A stretch of 25,831 bases of DNA from JBBSTY01 sp038235385 (lineage in GTDB: Bacteria > Actinomycetota > Acidimicrobiia > Acidimicrobiales > Acidimicrobilacustridaceae): positions 1 to 25,831 of the forward strand of contig JBBSTY010000048.1 in assembly GCA_038235385.1 (NCBI GenBank), in the 5' to 3' direction. A program made the position numbers and the translations under genes. Shown piece after piece: positions 17,190 through 24,053 of the stretch; position 1 is the stretch's first letter, and every line of letters starts with the position of its first letter. The notes beneath the pieces were generated by a model, which saw only the letters and a list, made by a program, of their open reading frames with translations, was not told where the DNA came from and ran no database searches.

Positions 17190-18794
17190 GTGTCCGAGCC
17201 CTGGGTGCGATTCGAGGACGAGCATCTGCTGGCGGTCGACAAGCCGGCAGGGGTCAACACGCACCGGGCCGACGACCACGCCCAGGACGGCATGTACGAG
17301 TGGGTGCAGTCCCAGCGGCCGGACGTCCGGTTGTCGATCCTGCACCGCCTCGACAAGGCGACGTCCGGGTTGCTCGTGTTCGGCACCTCGCGCGCCGCGA
17401 ACCAGTCGATCACGGGTCAGTTCGAGGAACGCACCGTGGCCAAGCGCTACCAGCTCCTCGTGGAGCGCGACGAGAAGCGCCGCAGCCGCCTGAGCTGCGA
17501 CGACCCGATCGAGCGGACGCGTGGGGGGCGGCGCGACGCGCATCTGCTCGAGGCCTCCACCGACTTCGAGCGCAAGGCGGTGGGCCCCCGTGTCGAGCGG
17601 TTCGTCGCCCGTCCCCACAGCGGGCGCACCCACCAGGTGCGCATCCATGCCGCCGCGCTGGGGATGGCGATCATCGGCGACCGCGATCGTGGCGGTGCCG
17701 ATGGCGCCCGAGTCTTCCTGCACGCCGCCGGGCTGCGTCTCGACCACCCGGCGCGAGGCTCGTTGGACCTCTCGTCCGATCGGCCGCAGAGCTTCGATCG
17801 GGTGCTCGACGGCGCGTCCGCCGATCATGCGCCCATCGCAGCCCACGTCGCGCTCGAGGCGCGCACCACGCTCTTCGATCCGGCCGACACCGACTGCTAC
17901 CTGTGGATCGATCGTCATCACGACGGGTTCGCCGACCTGCGGGTCGAGCGGCTCGGCGACACCGCGCTCGTCCTCACCTACACCGATGCGCGCTCGGGGT
18001 CCTCGCCGACCTCCTCGATCCCGGACTCGTGGCTCGACGCCTGGTCCGAGGCCGCCGAGCTCACCTCGGTCTACGAGCAGCGACGGCCGCGTGGCGGCGG
18101 CGGCGGTCCGGCCCGCCTGCTCCGCGGCGCCGATCGGCCTCGTTCCACCGTCGTCGAGCACGGGCTGCGGTACCAGCTCGACCTCACGGCCAGTGCCACA
18201 TCGAGCGGGCTCTTCCTCGACCAGCGCGAGGCACGGCGGCGACTCCTCGGCTCGTCGCTCGCCGGGTCCACGGTGCTCAACGCCTTCGCCCACACCGGTT
18301 CGCTGAGCGTGGCGGCGGCCAAGGCCGGCGCCGAGACGCTCACCCTCGACCTGAGCCCGCACTACCTCGACTGGGCCCGCGAGAACCTGCGGCTCAACGA
18401 CCTCGACCCTGTCGACCACGACTTCATCTACGGCGATGCCCTGCAGTGGATGGATCGGCTCGCCCGCAAGGGCCGGGTGTTCGACCTCGTGCTCGTCGAC
18501 CCGCCCAGCACCAGCACCACCGGCAAGCGGGGCGCGACCCGTTGGGTGGTCGAGCGCGACCTGCACGAGCTCGTCCGCCGTGCCGCCGAACTGACCGCGC
18601 CCGGCGGCAGCATCTACGTCTCGACCAACCTGCGCCGCATGACCTGGCCGACCTTCCTCGACCACCTGCAGGCCGGCCTCGTCGCCGCCGACCGCACGGC
18701 AACCGTCGAGACCACCACCCTGCCCCTCGATCACCGCAGCGGCCCCGGCGATCCCGCCTACCTCAAGGGCGCCTGGATCCGTCTCGACGGCTGA
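17190..18794 (+). CDS. Fusion: RluA-type pseudouridine synthase + RlmI-like rRNA methyltransferase
   Basis: 534 residues from GTG 17190; upstream in-frame sequence overlaps corA in another frame and does not look coding. Domain 1 (about 3-205) is an RluA/RluD-type pseudouridine synthase: VRFEDEHLLAVDKPAGVNTH, catalytic HRLDKATSGLLVFGTS (Asp55), RPHSGRTHQVRIHAAALGM. Segment 2 (about 218-265), TDCYLWIDRHHDGFADLRVE then RLGD, resembles the EEHEAD segment of RlmI. A Gly/Arg-rich linker follows (about 296-313). Domain 3 (about 325-534) is a Rossmann methyltransferase: GLFLDQREARRRLLG, motif I LNAFAHTGSLSVAAAKAG, LDLSPHYLDWARENLRLND, and LVDPPSTSTTGKR (Asp437-Pro-Pro). An RlmI-type PUA domain is missing. 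Both halves are expected to act on 23S rRNA in the cytoplasm; the target sites are unknown. All key residues seen in both halves are intact. Confidence 0.88.
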   Translation: MSEPWVRFEDEHLLAVDKPAGVNTHRADDHAQDGMYEWVQSQRPDVRLSILHRLDKATSGLLVFGTSRAANQSITGQFEERTVAKRYQLLVERDEKRRSRLSCDDPIERTRGGRRDAHLLEASTDFERKAVGPRVERFVARPHSGRTHQVRIHAAALGMAIIGDRDRGGADGARVFLHAAGLRLDHPARGSLDLSSDRPQSFDRVLDGASADHAPIAAHVALEARTTLFDPADTDCYLWIDRHHDGFADLRVERLGDTALVLTYTDARSGSSPTSSIPDSWLDAWSEAAELTSVYEQRRPRGGGGGPARLLRGADRPRSTVVEHGLRYQLDLTASATSSGLFLDQREARRRLLGSSLAGSTVLNAFAHTGSLSVAAAKAGAETLTLDLSPHYLDWARENLRLNDLDPVDHDFIYGDALQWMDRLARKGRVFDLVLVDPPSTSTTGKRGATRWVVERDLHELVRRAAELTAPGGSIYVSTNLRRMTWPTFLDHLQAGLVAADRTATVETTTLPLDHRSGPGDPAYLKGAWIRLDG

Positions 18795-18848
18795 TCACCG
18801 GTCCGACTCGAGCGTTCGCGCCCGCTCGCGACACAGAGCTCCTGCGCG

Positions 18849-18879
18849 CAGAGCTCCCGCGCTCGGCGCGGGAACTCTG
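18849..18879. terminator. Strong hairpin, likely bidirectional terminator
   Basis: CAGAGCTCCCGCGC, loop TCG, GCGCGGGAACTCTG: 14-bp stem with one C-A mismatch, followed by TGTTGGT. It lies between the convergent fusion gene (ends 18794) and the four-TM gene (ends 18907). The left arm is tandemly duplicated: CAGAGCTCCTGCGCG starts at 18834 and CAGAGCTCCCGCGCT at 18849 (period 15), so an alternative hairpin can form. Confidence 0.65.
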
Positions 18880-18906
18880 TTGGTGGGCGCCGAGATCGTT
18901 GCGGGG

Positions 18907-19677
18907 TCAGCGTCGATCGGTGTCGGCACGCTCGCGGTCGCGGAGATCGATCGCGTCGTCGCCGTCGAGGTCACGGTCCGGAGCAGGTTCGGTGGCGAGG
19001 GCCGGGCCGCCGCTCGTGACGTGGCGGTGGCCGGCGGCGTCGACGGTCTCGATGGTCTCGTTGCCCGTGATGCGGTCGCGCTCCTCGGCGGCGAGGTAGG
19101 CATCGGCCCGGGTGTGGTAGCGGGATCCGATGAGCCCGCCGACGAAGCCCGCGGCCAGCATCACCACGGCGGCGACGACGCCGCTGATGATCGCCACCGT
19201 CGTGGTGGCGTTGTCGTTGAACCACTGGGGCACCTGGAGGTCCTGGAAGACGTTGTAGCGATCCCCCAGCCAAGCGCCCAGCCCGGCGAGCGCGGCGGCG
19301 GTGAGGATGAACCACACCGCGGTCATGAGTCCGTTGCGCCCGCCGTCGTACCGGCCGATGCGCCCGGCGACCCAGCCGCCGATCAGGAACGCCACCAGCA
19401 GGGTGACCAGCCCCCCGGCCAGTCCGCCGGCAGACAGCTCGTCGGTCCCTCTCTCGAGATCCATCTGGTAGCCGATGGTGCCGATGCCGCCGAGGATGCC
19501 ACCCAGGAGGACGGTGACACCCAGTGCGGCGAGCGCCCCGGCGATCGAGGCGCCCACGTCCAACCCGCCGAACTGCTGGCGGGTCTCGACGACGCGCACG
19601 GCGTTGCCGTCGTCGTCGACCCGGATGTGCTCGTCGACCGGTCGACCGTGCAGTGTTCCCTTGCTGGCCTTGCTCAT
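18907..19677 (-). CDS. Hypothetical four-TM membrane protein with charged tail
   Basis: 256 residues; ATG 19677 has GGGAGGG about 5 nt upstream. Seen: a polar N-terminus (MSKASKGTLHGRPVDEHIRV, then DDDG, to about residue 38); four hydrophobic segments at about 43-70, 82-106, 115-137 and 157-183, rich in Gly and Ala, with basic loops such as GRIGRYDGGRN; and a highly charged C-terminal tail (about 185-256) that is Asp-rich at the end (DLDGDDAIDLRDRERADTD). The pattern resembles the many small Gly-rich four-TM envelope proteins of Actinobacteria, but I cannot name a family. Function unknown. It lies 119 bp downstream of the gene ending at 19797, same strand, with its own ribosome site. Confidence 0.75.
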   Translation of the reverse strand: MSKASKGTLHGRPVDEHIRVDDDGNAVRVVETRQQFGGLDVGASIAGALAALGVTVLLGGILGGIGTIGYQMDLERGTDELSAGGLAGGLVTLLVAFLIGGWVAGRIGRYDGGRNGLMTAVWFILTAAALAGLGAWLGDRYNVFQDLQVPQWFNDNATTTVAIISGVVAAVVMLAAGFVGGLIGSRYHTRADAYLAAEERDRITGNETIETVDAAGHRHVTSGGPALATEPAPDRDLDGDDAIDLRDRERADTDRR

Positions 19678-19796
19678 GGTGCCCTCCCGATGGTTGGTGG
19701 AGCCGCCCCGCCCCGGCTGGTGGAGGTCCTACCCGTGGGTCGGCGCGCGAGAACCCCGCCTCGATCGGCGCCCCGGCGACGTGGCCGGTGCAGGGG

Positions 19797-20354
19797 TCAG
19801 CGTCGCGGGCGGTTCGATGTGGCGAGGGGGAGCGCCACCCACAGGCCGATCAGCGCGACCACGACGATGGCGACCGACGCCGCGGCCAGCGGCGGGCTCA
19901 GGACCACCCGGGCGACCAGAACCAGACCGCTGACGAGTGACGCGGCGAACAGCACCAATCCCGCTCGGGTGGTGCGGATCGCCCAGATCAACCGCTCGGA
20001 TCGAGACCGTCGGTTGGCGACTCGATGGAACACGGTGGGCGACGCGAACGAGATCACCGCGAGGATCCCGCTGACCAGAGCGATCCCGTAGAGGTCGCGG
20101 CCGGCCTCGTCGAGCAGGTCGAACCCCGTCGCGAACGGCACCGTGAAGAGGAACGCCACCAGGATCTGGACCCCGGGCAGGAGCACGCGCAGCTCCTGCA
20201 GGAGGCCGTAGTACCGGGTTCGGAGCTCCTCCCGGTCGAGCTCGTCGTCGAGCTCCTCGACGGGACGGTCGTCGCTGGGGAAGCCGGCCGATGGCTCATC
20301 AGGCGTGGTCCGGTCCCCGTCGTGCGGGTCGCGTCCCGACCACCAGTCCGACAT
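19797..20354 (-). CDS. DUF6328-like membrane protein
   Basis: 185 residues. ATG 20354 is chosen because GGAGGG lies 6 nt upstream; the frame is open further upstream but that part is Arg/Ser-rich and antisense-like. Seen: an acidic N-terminus (to about 60), then RTRYYGLLQELRVLLPGVQI leading directly into TM1 (LVAFLFTVPFATGF), TM2 (LYGIALVSGILAVISFASP), TM3 (TRAGLVLFAASLVSGLVLVARVV) and TM4 (AAASVAIVVVALIGLWVALPL). The xRYxxLLxExRVLLPGVQILxAFLFTVPF arrangement is what I recall of the DUF6328 family of actinobacterial membrane proteins; function is unknown. It starts 91 bp after the MFS gene ends and could share its transcript. Confidence 0.75.
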   Translation of the reverse strand: MSDWWSGRDPHDGDRTTPDEPSAGFPSDDRPVEELDDELDREELRTRYYGLLQELRVLLPGVQILVAFLFTVPFATGFDLLDEAGRDLYGIALVSGILAVISFASPTVFHRVANRRSRSERLIWAIRTTRAGLVLFAASLVSGLVLVARVVLSPPLAAASVAIVVVALIGLWVALPLATSNRPRR

Positions 20355-20445
20355 GGGAACCCTCCGTCCGCTCGATCTCCGACCCGCACCGGTGGCGTGT
20401 CCGGCGGCCATGGTGACGCCGATGGACATCGGTGTCGACCCGGAG

Positions 20446-21984
20446 TCACGGTCGCGCCGGTTCACCTTCCCGTGGCACCGGGCCGGGGAGCCGGCGACTG
20501 ATGAGCATGCCCACGGTCGCCACCACCGCCCCGATCGCCCACCCGATGGCGATGCCCGGCGCCGGGGTCCAGCCGAGGCGGGCACCGACGGCCACGGCGG
20601 CGCCGCCGAGCCCGATGCCGAGGGCGACACCGAGCTGCTCGGTGAGCTGCAGCGACGAGGTGGCGGCGCCCTCCCGACCCGGGGCGGCCTCGCGCAGGAC
20701 GGTGACCGAGATGGGCGCGTACCCGAGGCCGATGCCGAAGCCGCCCAAGGTCCAGCCCAGGAAGCCGAGGCCGAACGGCACCGCCTCCACGAGGTACAGA
20801 CCGGTGAGGGAGATGCTCACGAGGACGATCGCGTGCCCGACGACCACGAGCCGGCGGGCACCGACGCGGTGCACGAGCCGCTCCTGCACCCACGCGGCGG
20901 CGGTCCACGCGAAGGTGGTTGATGTCAGGCTCAGGGTGATCCAGAGCGTGCCCAGATGGCGGACATCGGCGATCGCCAACGGCACGTAGGCGTCGACACC
21001 GAAGAACGCGAAGGTCAGCGTGCCGCGCGCCGCGACGGCGGCGGGCATGCCCGCCCTGGCCCGCACCGTTCCATCGGGGACGAGATGCAGGTACGCCGGG
21101 ATCGCCACCGCCGCCCCCATGAGCACCAGGCCGACGGCGACGATCGGTTGCTCGGCGCTGATCCCGGCGAGCACCGCGGCCGTGCCGGCCGCCACCGCGA
21201 TGGCGTACGGAAGTCGGCTGCGCTCGGCGCCGTCGGGGCCGACCGCACCGGGTCCGATGGGGCGCATGGCCGGGAGCGTGAAGGACCCGGCGATCACGAC
21301 GAGCGGCAGCAACCCGAGGAACACCCACCGCCACCCGACGGCGTGCTCGATCAACCCGGCGAGCGCCGGCCCGAAGATGCCCGGGATCACCCACGAGCTG
21401 GCCAGTACCGCGAACATGCGGGGGCGCAGCACCTCGGGGTAGCTGCGGCCGATGCACACGTAGCCGATGGCCGGCACCGCGCCGGCACCGAAGCCCTGGA
21501 TCGCCCGTGCCAGGACGAGCACCAACCTGGTGGGCGCCATGCCGCCGACGAGCAGACCGCCGGCGAAGAGCGCCAGGCCGAGGGTGAACGCCGGGGCGGC
21601 GCCGAGGCGATCGGCCGATTGGCCAGCGACGACGATGCCGATCAGCGTGCCGAGGAAGAAGGCGCTGAACACCCAGCCGTACAGGGCCAGTCCACCGAGC
21701 TCGGCGCTGACGGTGGGCATCACCGTGGCGATCGCCAGGGTCTCGACGGCCACGAGCGAGATGGTCAGCGACAGCCCCACGGTGAGCCGCCGCCGCGCCG
21801 GCGCGCACCCCCCGTCGCGGACCTCGGTCGGCGGGGCGAGACCGGCGGCGAGGTGCGTGGCGAGCTGCTCGTTGGCGGGGATGCCGGCAGCAGGACGGTC
21901 GGCGACGGGGTGCTCGGATCCGGTGGGTGGGTCGCCAGGCTCGGCCGGGTCGCCGGCCGAGGCGTCTCGGTCGATCGTGGGCAT
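20446..21984 (-). CDS. MFS drug/solute exporter, 14-TM (DHA2-like)
   Basis: 512 residues. Seen: a long disordered, Pro/Asp-rich cytoplasmic N-terminus (about 1-65), then 14 hydrophobic segments. Between TM2 and TM3 is the MFS motif A variant GQSADRLGAAPAF; TM4 begins LARAIQGFGAGAVPAIGYVC (the R-x3-G-x2-G signature of the drug:H+ antiporters), and TM5 has SSWVIPGIFGPALAGLIEHA, a motif C-like antiporter segment. Known: such proteins use the proton gradient to export drugs or metabolites. Substrate unknown. The ATG at 21984 has no good ribosome site; no in-frame Met lies before TM1, so a GTG inside the tail is the only alternative. It is 62 bp downstream of the flavoprotein gene on the same strand and probably co-transcribed. 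Confidence 0.88.
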   Translation of the reverse strand: MPTIDRDASAGDPAEPGDPPTGSEHPVADRPAAGIPANEQLATHLAAGLAPPTEVRDGGCAPARRRLTVGLSLTISLVAVETLAIATVMPTVSAELGGLALYGWVFSAFFLGTLIGIVVAGQSADRLGAAPAFTLGLALFAGGLLVGGMAPTRLVLVLARAIQGFGAGAVPAIGYVCIGRSYPEVLRPRMFAVLASSWVIPGIFGPALAGLIEHAVGWRWVFLGLLPLVVIAGSFTLPAMRPIGPGAVGPDGAERSRLPYAIAVAAGTAAVLAGISAEQPIVAVGLVLMGAAVAIPAYLHLVPDGTVRARAGMPAAVAARGTLTFAFFGVDAYVPLAIADVRHLGTLWITLSLTSTTFAWTAAAWVQERLVHRVGARRLVVVGHAIVLVSISLTGLYLVEAVPFGLGFLGWTLGGFGIGLGYAPISVTVLREAAPGREGAATSSLQLTEQLGVALGIGLGGAAVAVGARLGWTPAPGIAIGWAIGAVVATVGMLISRRLPGPVPREGEPARP

Positions 21985-22046
21985 CGATCAGCAGGCCGTC
22001 GGATCGGTTGTCGGTCCGGACCCGACCCCCGACCGAGGAGGTCCGC

Positions 22047-23681
22047 TCACGACGCGATGACGCCGGGGTTGAGGATCCCCGCGGGGTCGAGCTCGGCCTT
22101 CACTGCAGCGAGGGCGCGGCCGACGAGCTCGGGTCGTTGGCGGCGGTACCAGCGGTCGTGGTCCCGGCCCACGGCATGGTGGTGGGTGATGGTGGCGCCG
22201 TGGGCGAGCAGCGCCTCGGACGCGGCCACCTTGATCTCGTCCCACATGGCGATCTCCGAGCCCGGCCGGCCGGGCGCGTAGACGCTGAAGTAGGGGGCGC
22301 AGCCGTCGGGGTAGACGTGGGTGAACCGGCACGTGAGGAAGCCGATGCCGCAGATCTCGGTGATGGCACGGGTGACCGCCTCGGTGACCCCGGCATGGAG
22401 CTCGTCGAAGCGGTCCCACGTGCATGCGGTCTCGAACGTCTCCACGATGACGCTCATGCGCACCAGCGCATCGCGGGTGTACGGCGCGCGCAGGAAGGTG
22501 TTGCGCCACGCGCCGACCGCGCCGTCGCGTCCGGCACCGCCTTTCGCTCCGGCGTCGGTCGCGCTCTCGTGCGCAGCGGGCACGGTGATGGCGACCGGGT
22601 CGGGCAGGATGCCGCCGTGGTCCCGGACGAGCTCGACCGCACGCTCGATCCAGGTGTCGACGCGATGATCGGCGGATTCGAACCCGAGCACCAGCAGCGC
22701 CGTGCCGTCGGTGACGCCGGCGGACAGGCCGGCCTCGCCCGGATCGAGGAGGCGGCAGTTGGTGGGGAACAACCCGGATTGGGAGATGGCACGCACCGCC
22801 TGCACGGCGGCGCCGTAGTCGCTGAACGACACCCCGGCGGATGCCTTGAACCGCGGTCGTTCCTGCACGCGCATCCAGGCCTCGGTGATGATGCCGAGCG
22901 ACCCTTCCGAGCCGAGGAACAACCGGTCGGGGGACACCCCGGCGCCGCTGCCCGGGAGCCGACGGGATTCGCTGGTGCCCGACGGCGTGATGACGCGCAT
23001 CGACTCCACCAGGTCGTCGATGTGGGTGTAGACGCTGGCGTAGTGCCCACCGGATCGGGTGGCCAGCCACCCGCCGAGCGTCGAGAACTCGAACGACTGG
23101 GGGAAGTGCCGGAGCGTGTAGCCGTGGGGGCGGAGCTGGTCCTCGAGCACCGGACCGAGCGCGCCTCCCTGGATGCGCGCCGCACGCGACGTGGTGTCGA
23201 TCTCGAGGACCCGGTCGAGCGCGGTGAGGTCGATGGAGACGACCGCGTCGAAGCGGTCGCCGACGTCGGCTTCGACCCCGCCCACCACGGACGAGCCGCC
23301 GCCGTAGGGGATCGCCGCGATGCCTGCGCTCGAGCACCAGTCCAAGATGGCGACCACCTCGGCCTCGGTGGTGGGGAAGGCGACCACATCGGGCGGGTTG
23401 GGCAGCTGGCGGTACGAGCCGCGGACCACATCGCGGAACGACTTGCCGTAGGTGTGTCCGGCTCGGACCTCGGTGTCGACCGAGCAGATCGGGGCGAGCG
23501 CATCGGGAGGTGTGGCCCGCGGTGCGCGGAGCTCGACGTCGGCGATCTCGGGCGGCGGACGCACCTCGAGCGCGACCCCGAACTGGCTCCCGAGCGACGC
23601 CGCCAGCTTGGCGGACGCGGCGGCGTCGACGGCCTCGTCCTGCCAACCCCAACCCCACCACGAGCGTCGACGTCCGGTCAT
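22047..23681 (-). CDS. FAD-dependent oxidoreductase, alkyl-DHAP synthase-like
   Basis: 544 residues from ATG 23681. Seen: an N-terminal region beginning RRRSWWGWGWQDEAVDAAAS, a PCMH-type FAD-binding domain (about 95-275) with PDVVAFPTTEAEVVAILDWC, the PP-loop IPYGGGSSVVGGVE (about 124-137), TLGGWLATRSGGHYASVYTH (about 201-220), and LFLGSEGSLGIITEA; a C-terminal FAD-oxidase domain (about 278-544) with GFLTCRFTHVYPDGCAPYFS and the triple histidine ATITHHHAVGRDHDRWY (His500-502), ending ELDPAGILNPG. The HHH motif and W-rich start are characteristic of alkyldihydroxyacetonephosphate synthase (ether-lipid formation) and its bacterial AgpS-like relatives, such as those in mycobacteria. Ether-lipid synthesis itself is inference, since related flavoproteins oxidise hydroxy acids. 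Start: TACTGT lies 7 nt upstream and no Shine-Dalgarno is seen. Confidence 0.88.
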   Translation of the reverse strand: MTGRRRSWWGWGWQDEAVDAAASAKLAASLGSQFGVALEVRPPPEIADVELRAPRATPPDALAPICSVDTEVRAGHTYGKSFRDVVRGSYRQLPNPPDVVAFPTTEAEVVAILDWCSSAGIAAIPYGGGSSVVGGVEADVGDRFDAVVSIDLTALDRVLEIDTTSRAARIQGGALGPVLEDQLRPHGYTLRHFPQSFEFSTLGGWLATRSGGHYASVYTHIDDLVESMRVITPSGTSESRRLPGSGAGVSPDRLFLGSEGSLGIITEAWMRVQERPRFKASAGVSFSDYGAAVQAVRAISQSGLFPTNCRLLDPGEAGLSAGVTDGTALLVLGFESADHRVDTWIERAVELVRDHGGILPDPVAITVPAAHESATDAGAKGGAGRDGAVGAWRNTFLRAPYTRDALVRMSVIVETFETACTWDRFDELHAGVTEAVTRAITEICGIGFLTCRFTHVYPDGCAPYFSVYAPGRPGSEIAMWDEIKVAASEALLAHGATITHHHAVGRDHDRWYRRQRPELVGRALAAVKAELDPAGILNPGVIAS

Positions 23682-23688
23682 GCGGGCG

Positions 23689-23694
23689 ACAGTA
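23689..23694 (-). promoter_or_regulatory. Candidate leaderless -10 (TACTGT)
   Basis: Minus-strand TACTGT ends 7 nt before the ATG at 23681. The spacing matches a transcript that begins at the start codon. Confidence 0.42.
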
Positions 23695-23761
23695 GCGGCG
23701 CTGGGTGCAGGACCGGCCGGAGATCCCGCGCCTCGACCACGGACGCCCCCGCGCACCACCC

Positions 23762-23808
23762 AACATGCGTAGCGAGACCTCGCTCGGCACCCCGGAGCTA
23801 CGCATGTT
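23762..23808 (-). repeat. 47-bp palindromic repeat, copy C
   Basis: Arms AACATGCGTAGC and GCTACGCATGTT pair perfectly over 12 bp, and an inner GCGAG-AC-CTCGC dyad lies in the left part of the loop. Read on the minus strand it aligns with copies A and B, so it is inverted relative to them. Confidence 0.88.
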
Positions 23809-23876
23809 CGGGGGAGGGTGTGGCGGTGCAGGGGGAGATCCCGCGCCTCGACCACGGACGCCCCCGCGCACCACCC

Positions 23877-23923
23877 AACATGCGTAGCGAGACCTCGCTC
23901 GGCACCCCGGAGCTACGCATGTT
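23877..23923 (-). repeat. 47-bp palindromic repeat, copy D
   Basis: Identical to copy C, 115 bp away. On the minus strand its left flank is C-rich, as at copy A, and its right flank starts TTGGGTGG, as in copies A and B (TTGGCGGG, TTGGTGGG). Confidence 0.88.
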
Positions 23924-23961
23924 GGGGGGAGGGGGTGGCGGGTGCCGGGGTGTGGGCGGGG
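23924..23961 (+). promoter_or_regulatory. G-rich tract with G-quadruplex potential
   Basis: Six runs of three or more G in 38 bases separated by loops of 1-4 nt, on the plus strand, about 35-70 nt upstream of the candidate phoD -10. Fits the G3+N1-7 quadruplex rule; whether it folds or regulates is unknown. Confidence 0.5.
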
Positions 23962-23995
23962 TGGCGGTGTGCGTCCGGACGCGGGTCGGGCGTTG

Positions 23996-24001
23996 TAGGT
24001 T
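23996..24001 (+). promoter_or_regulatory. Candidate -10 (TAGGTT) for phoD
   Basis: TAGGTT would give transcription from about 24008 and a leader of about 30-46 nt, depending on which TTG is the start. No clear -35. Confidence 0.33.
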
Positions 24002-24053
24002 CGGCTGGTCGCCCGTCCAGGTCGGCGGCGACGGCACCTTGGGGGCACGGACA

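Larger units (their letters stand above)
23719..23948. repeat. Tandem direct duplication, 115-bp unit
   Basis: Two units start at 23719 and 23834. The first 90 bp (23719-23808 and 23834-23923) are identical by eye; the last about 25 bp are G-rich and have diverged. Each unit contains one 47-bp palindrome. Identity of 90 bp suggests a recent duplication. Confidence 0.9.
23682..24053. other. Divergent intergenic region (about 370 bp) with repeats and a G-rich tract
   Basis: This spacer separates the AgpS-like gene and phoD. It holds the AgpS-like -10, a 115-bp tandem duplication with two 47-bp palindromes, a G-rich tract at 23924-23961 and the candidate phoD -10. I see no gene in it, although the phoD frame is open across it. 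Confidence 0.8.

Noticed and set aside
20446..23681. Ether-lipid synthesis operon of flavoprotein plus MFS
   Set aside because: The pair may share a transcript, but no acyltransferase or reductase of that pathway is nearby, so a pathway claim is not supported.
23762..23923. CRISPR-like pair of identical repeats
   Set aside because: Only two units, spacing comes from a whole-unit duplication, the repeat is palindromic and occurs elsewhere singly; no cas genes.
21927..24053. Upstream extension of the phoD frame over the flavoprotein gene
   Set aside because: The extension is antisense to a clear FAD enzyme and passes through non-coding repeats; the Tat signal marks the true N-terminus near 24054.
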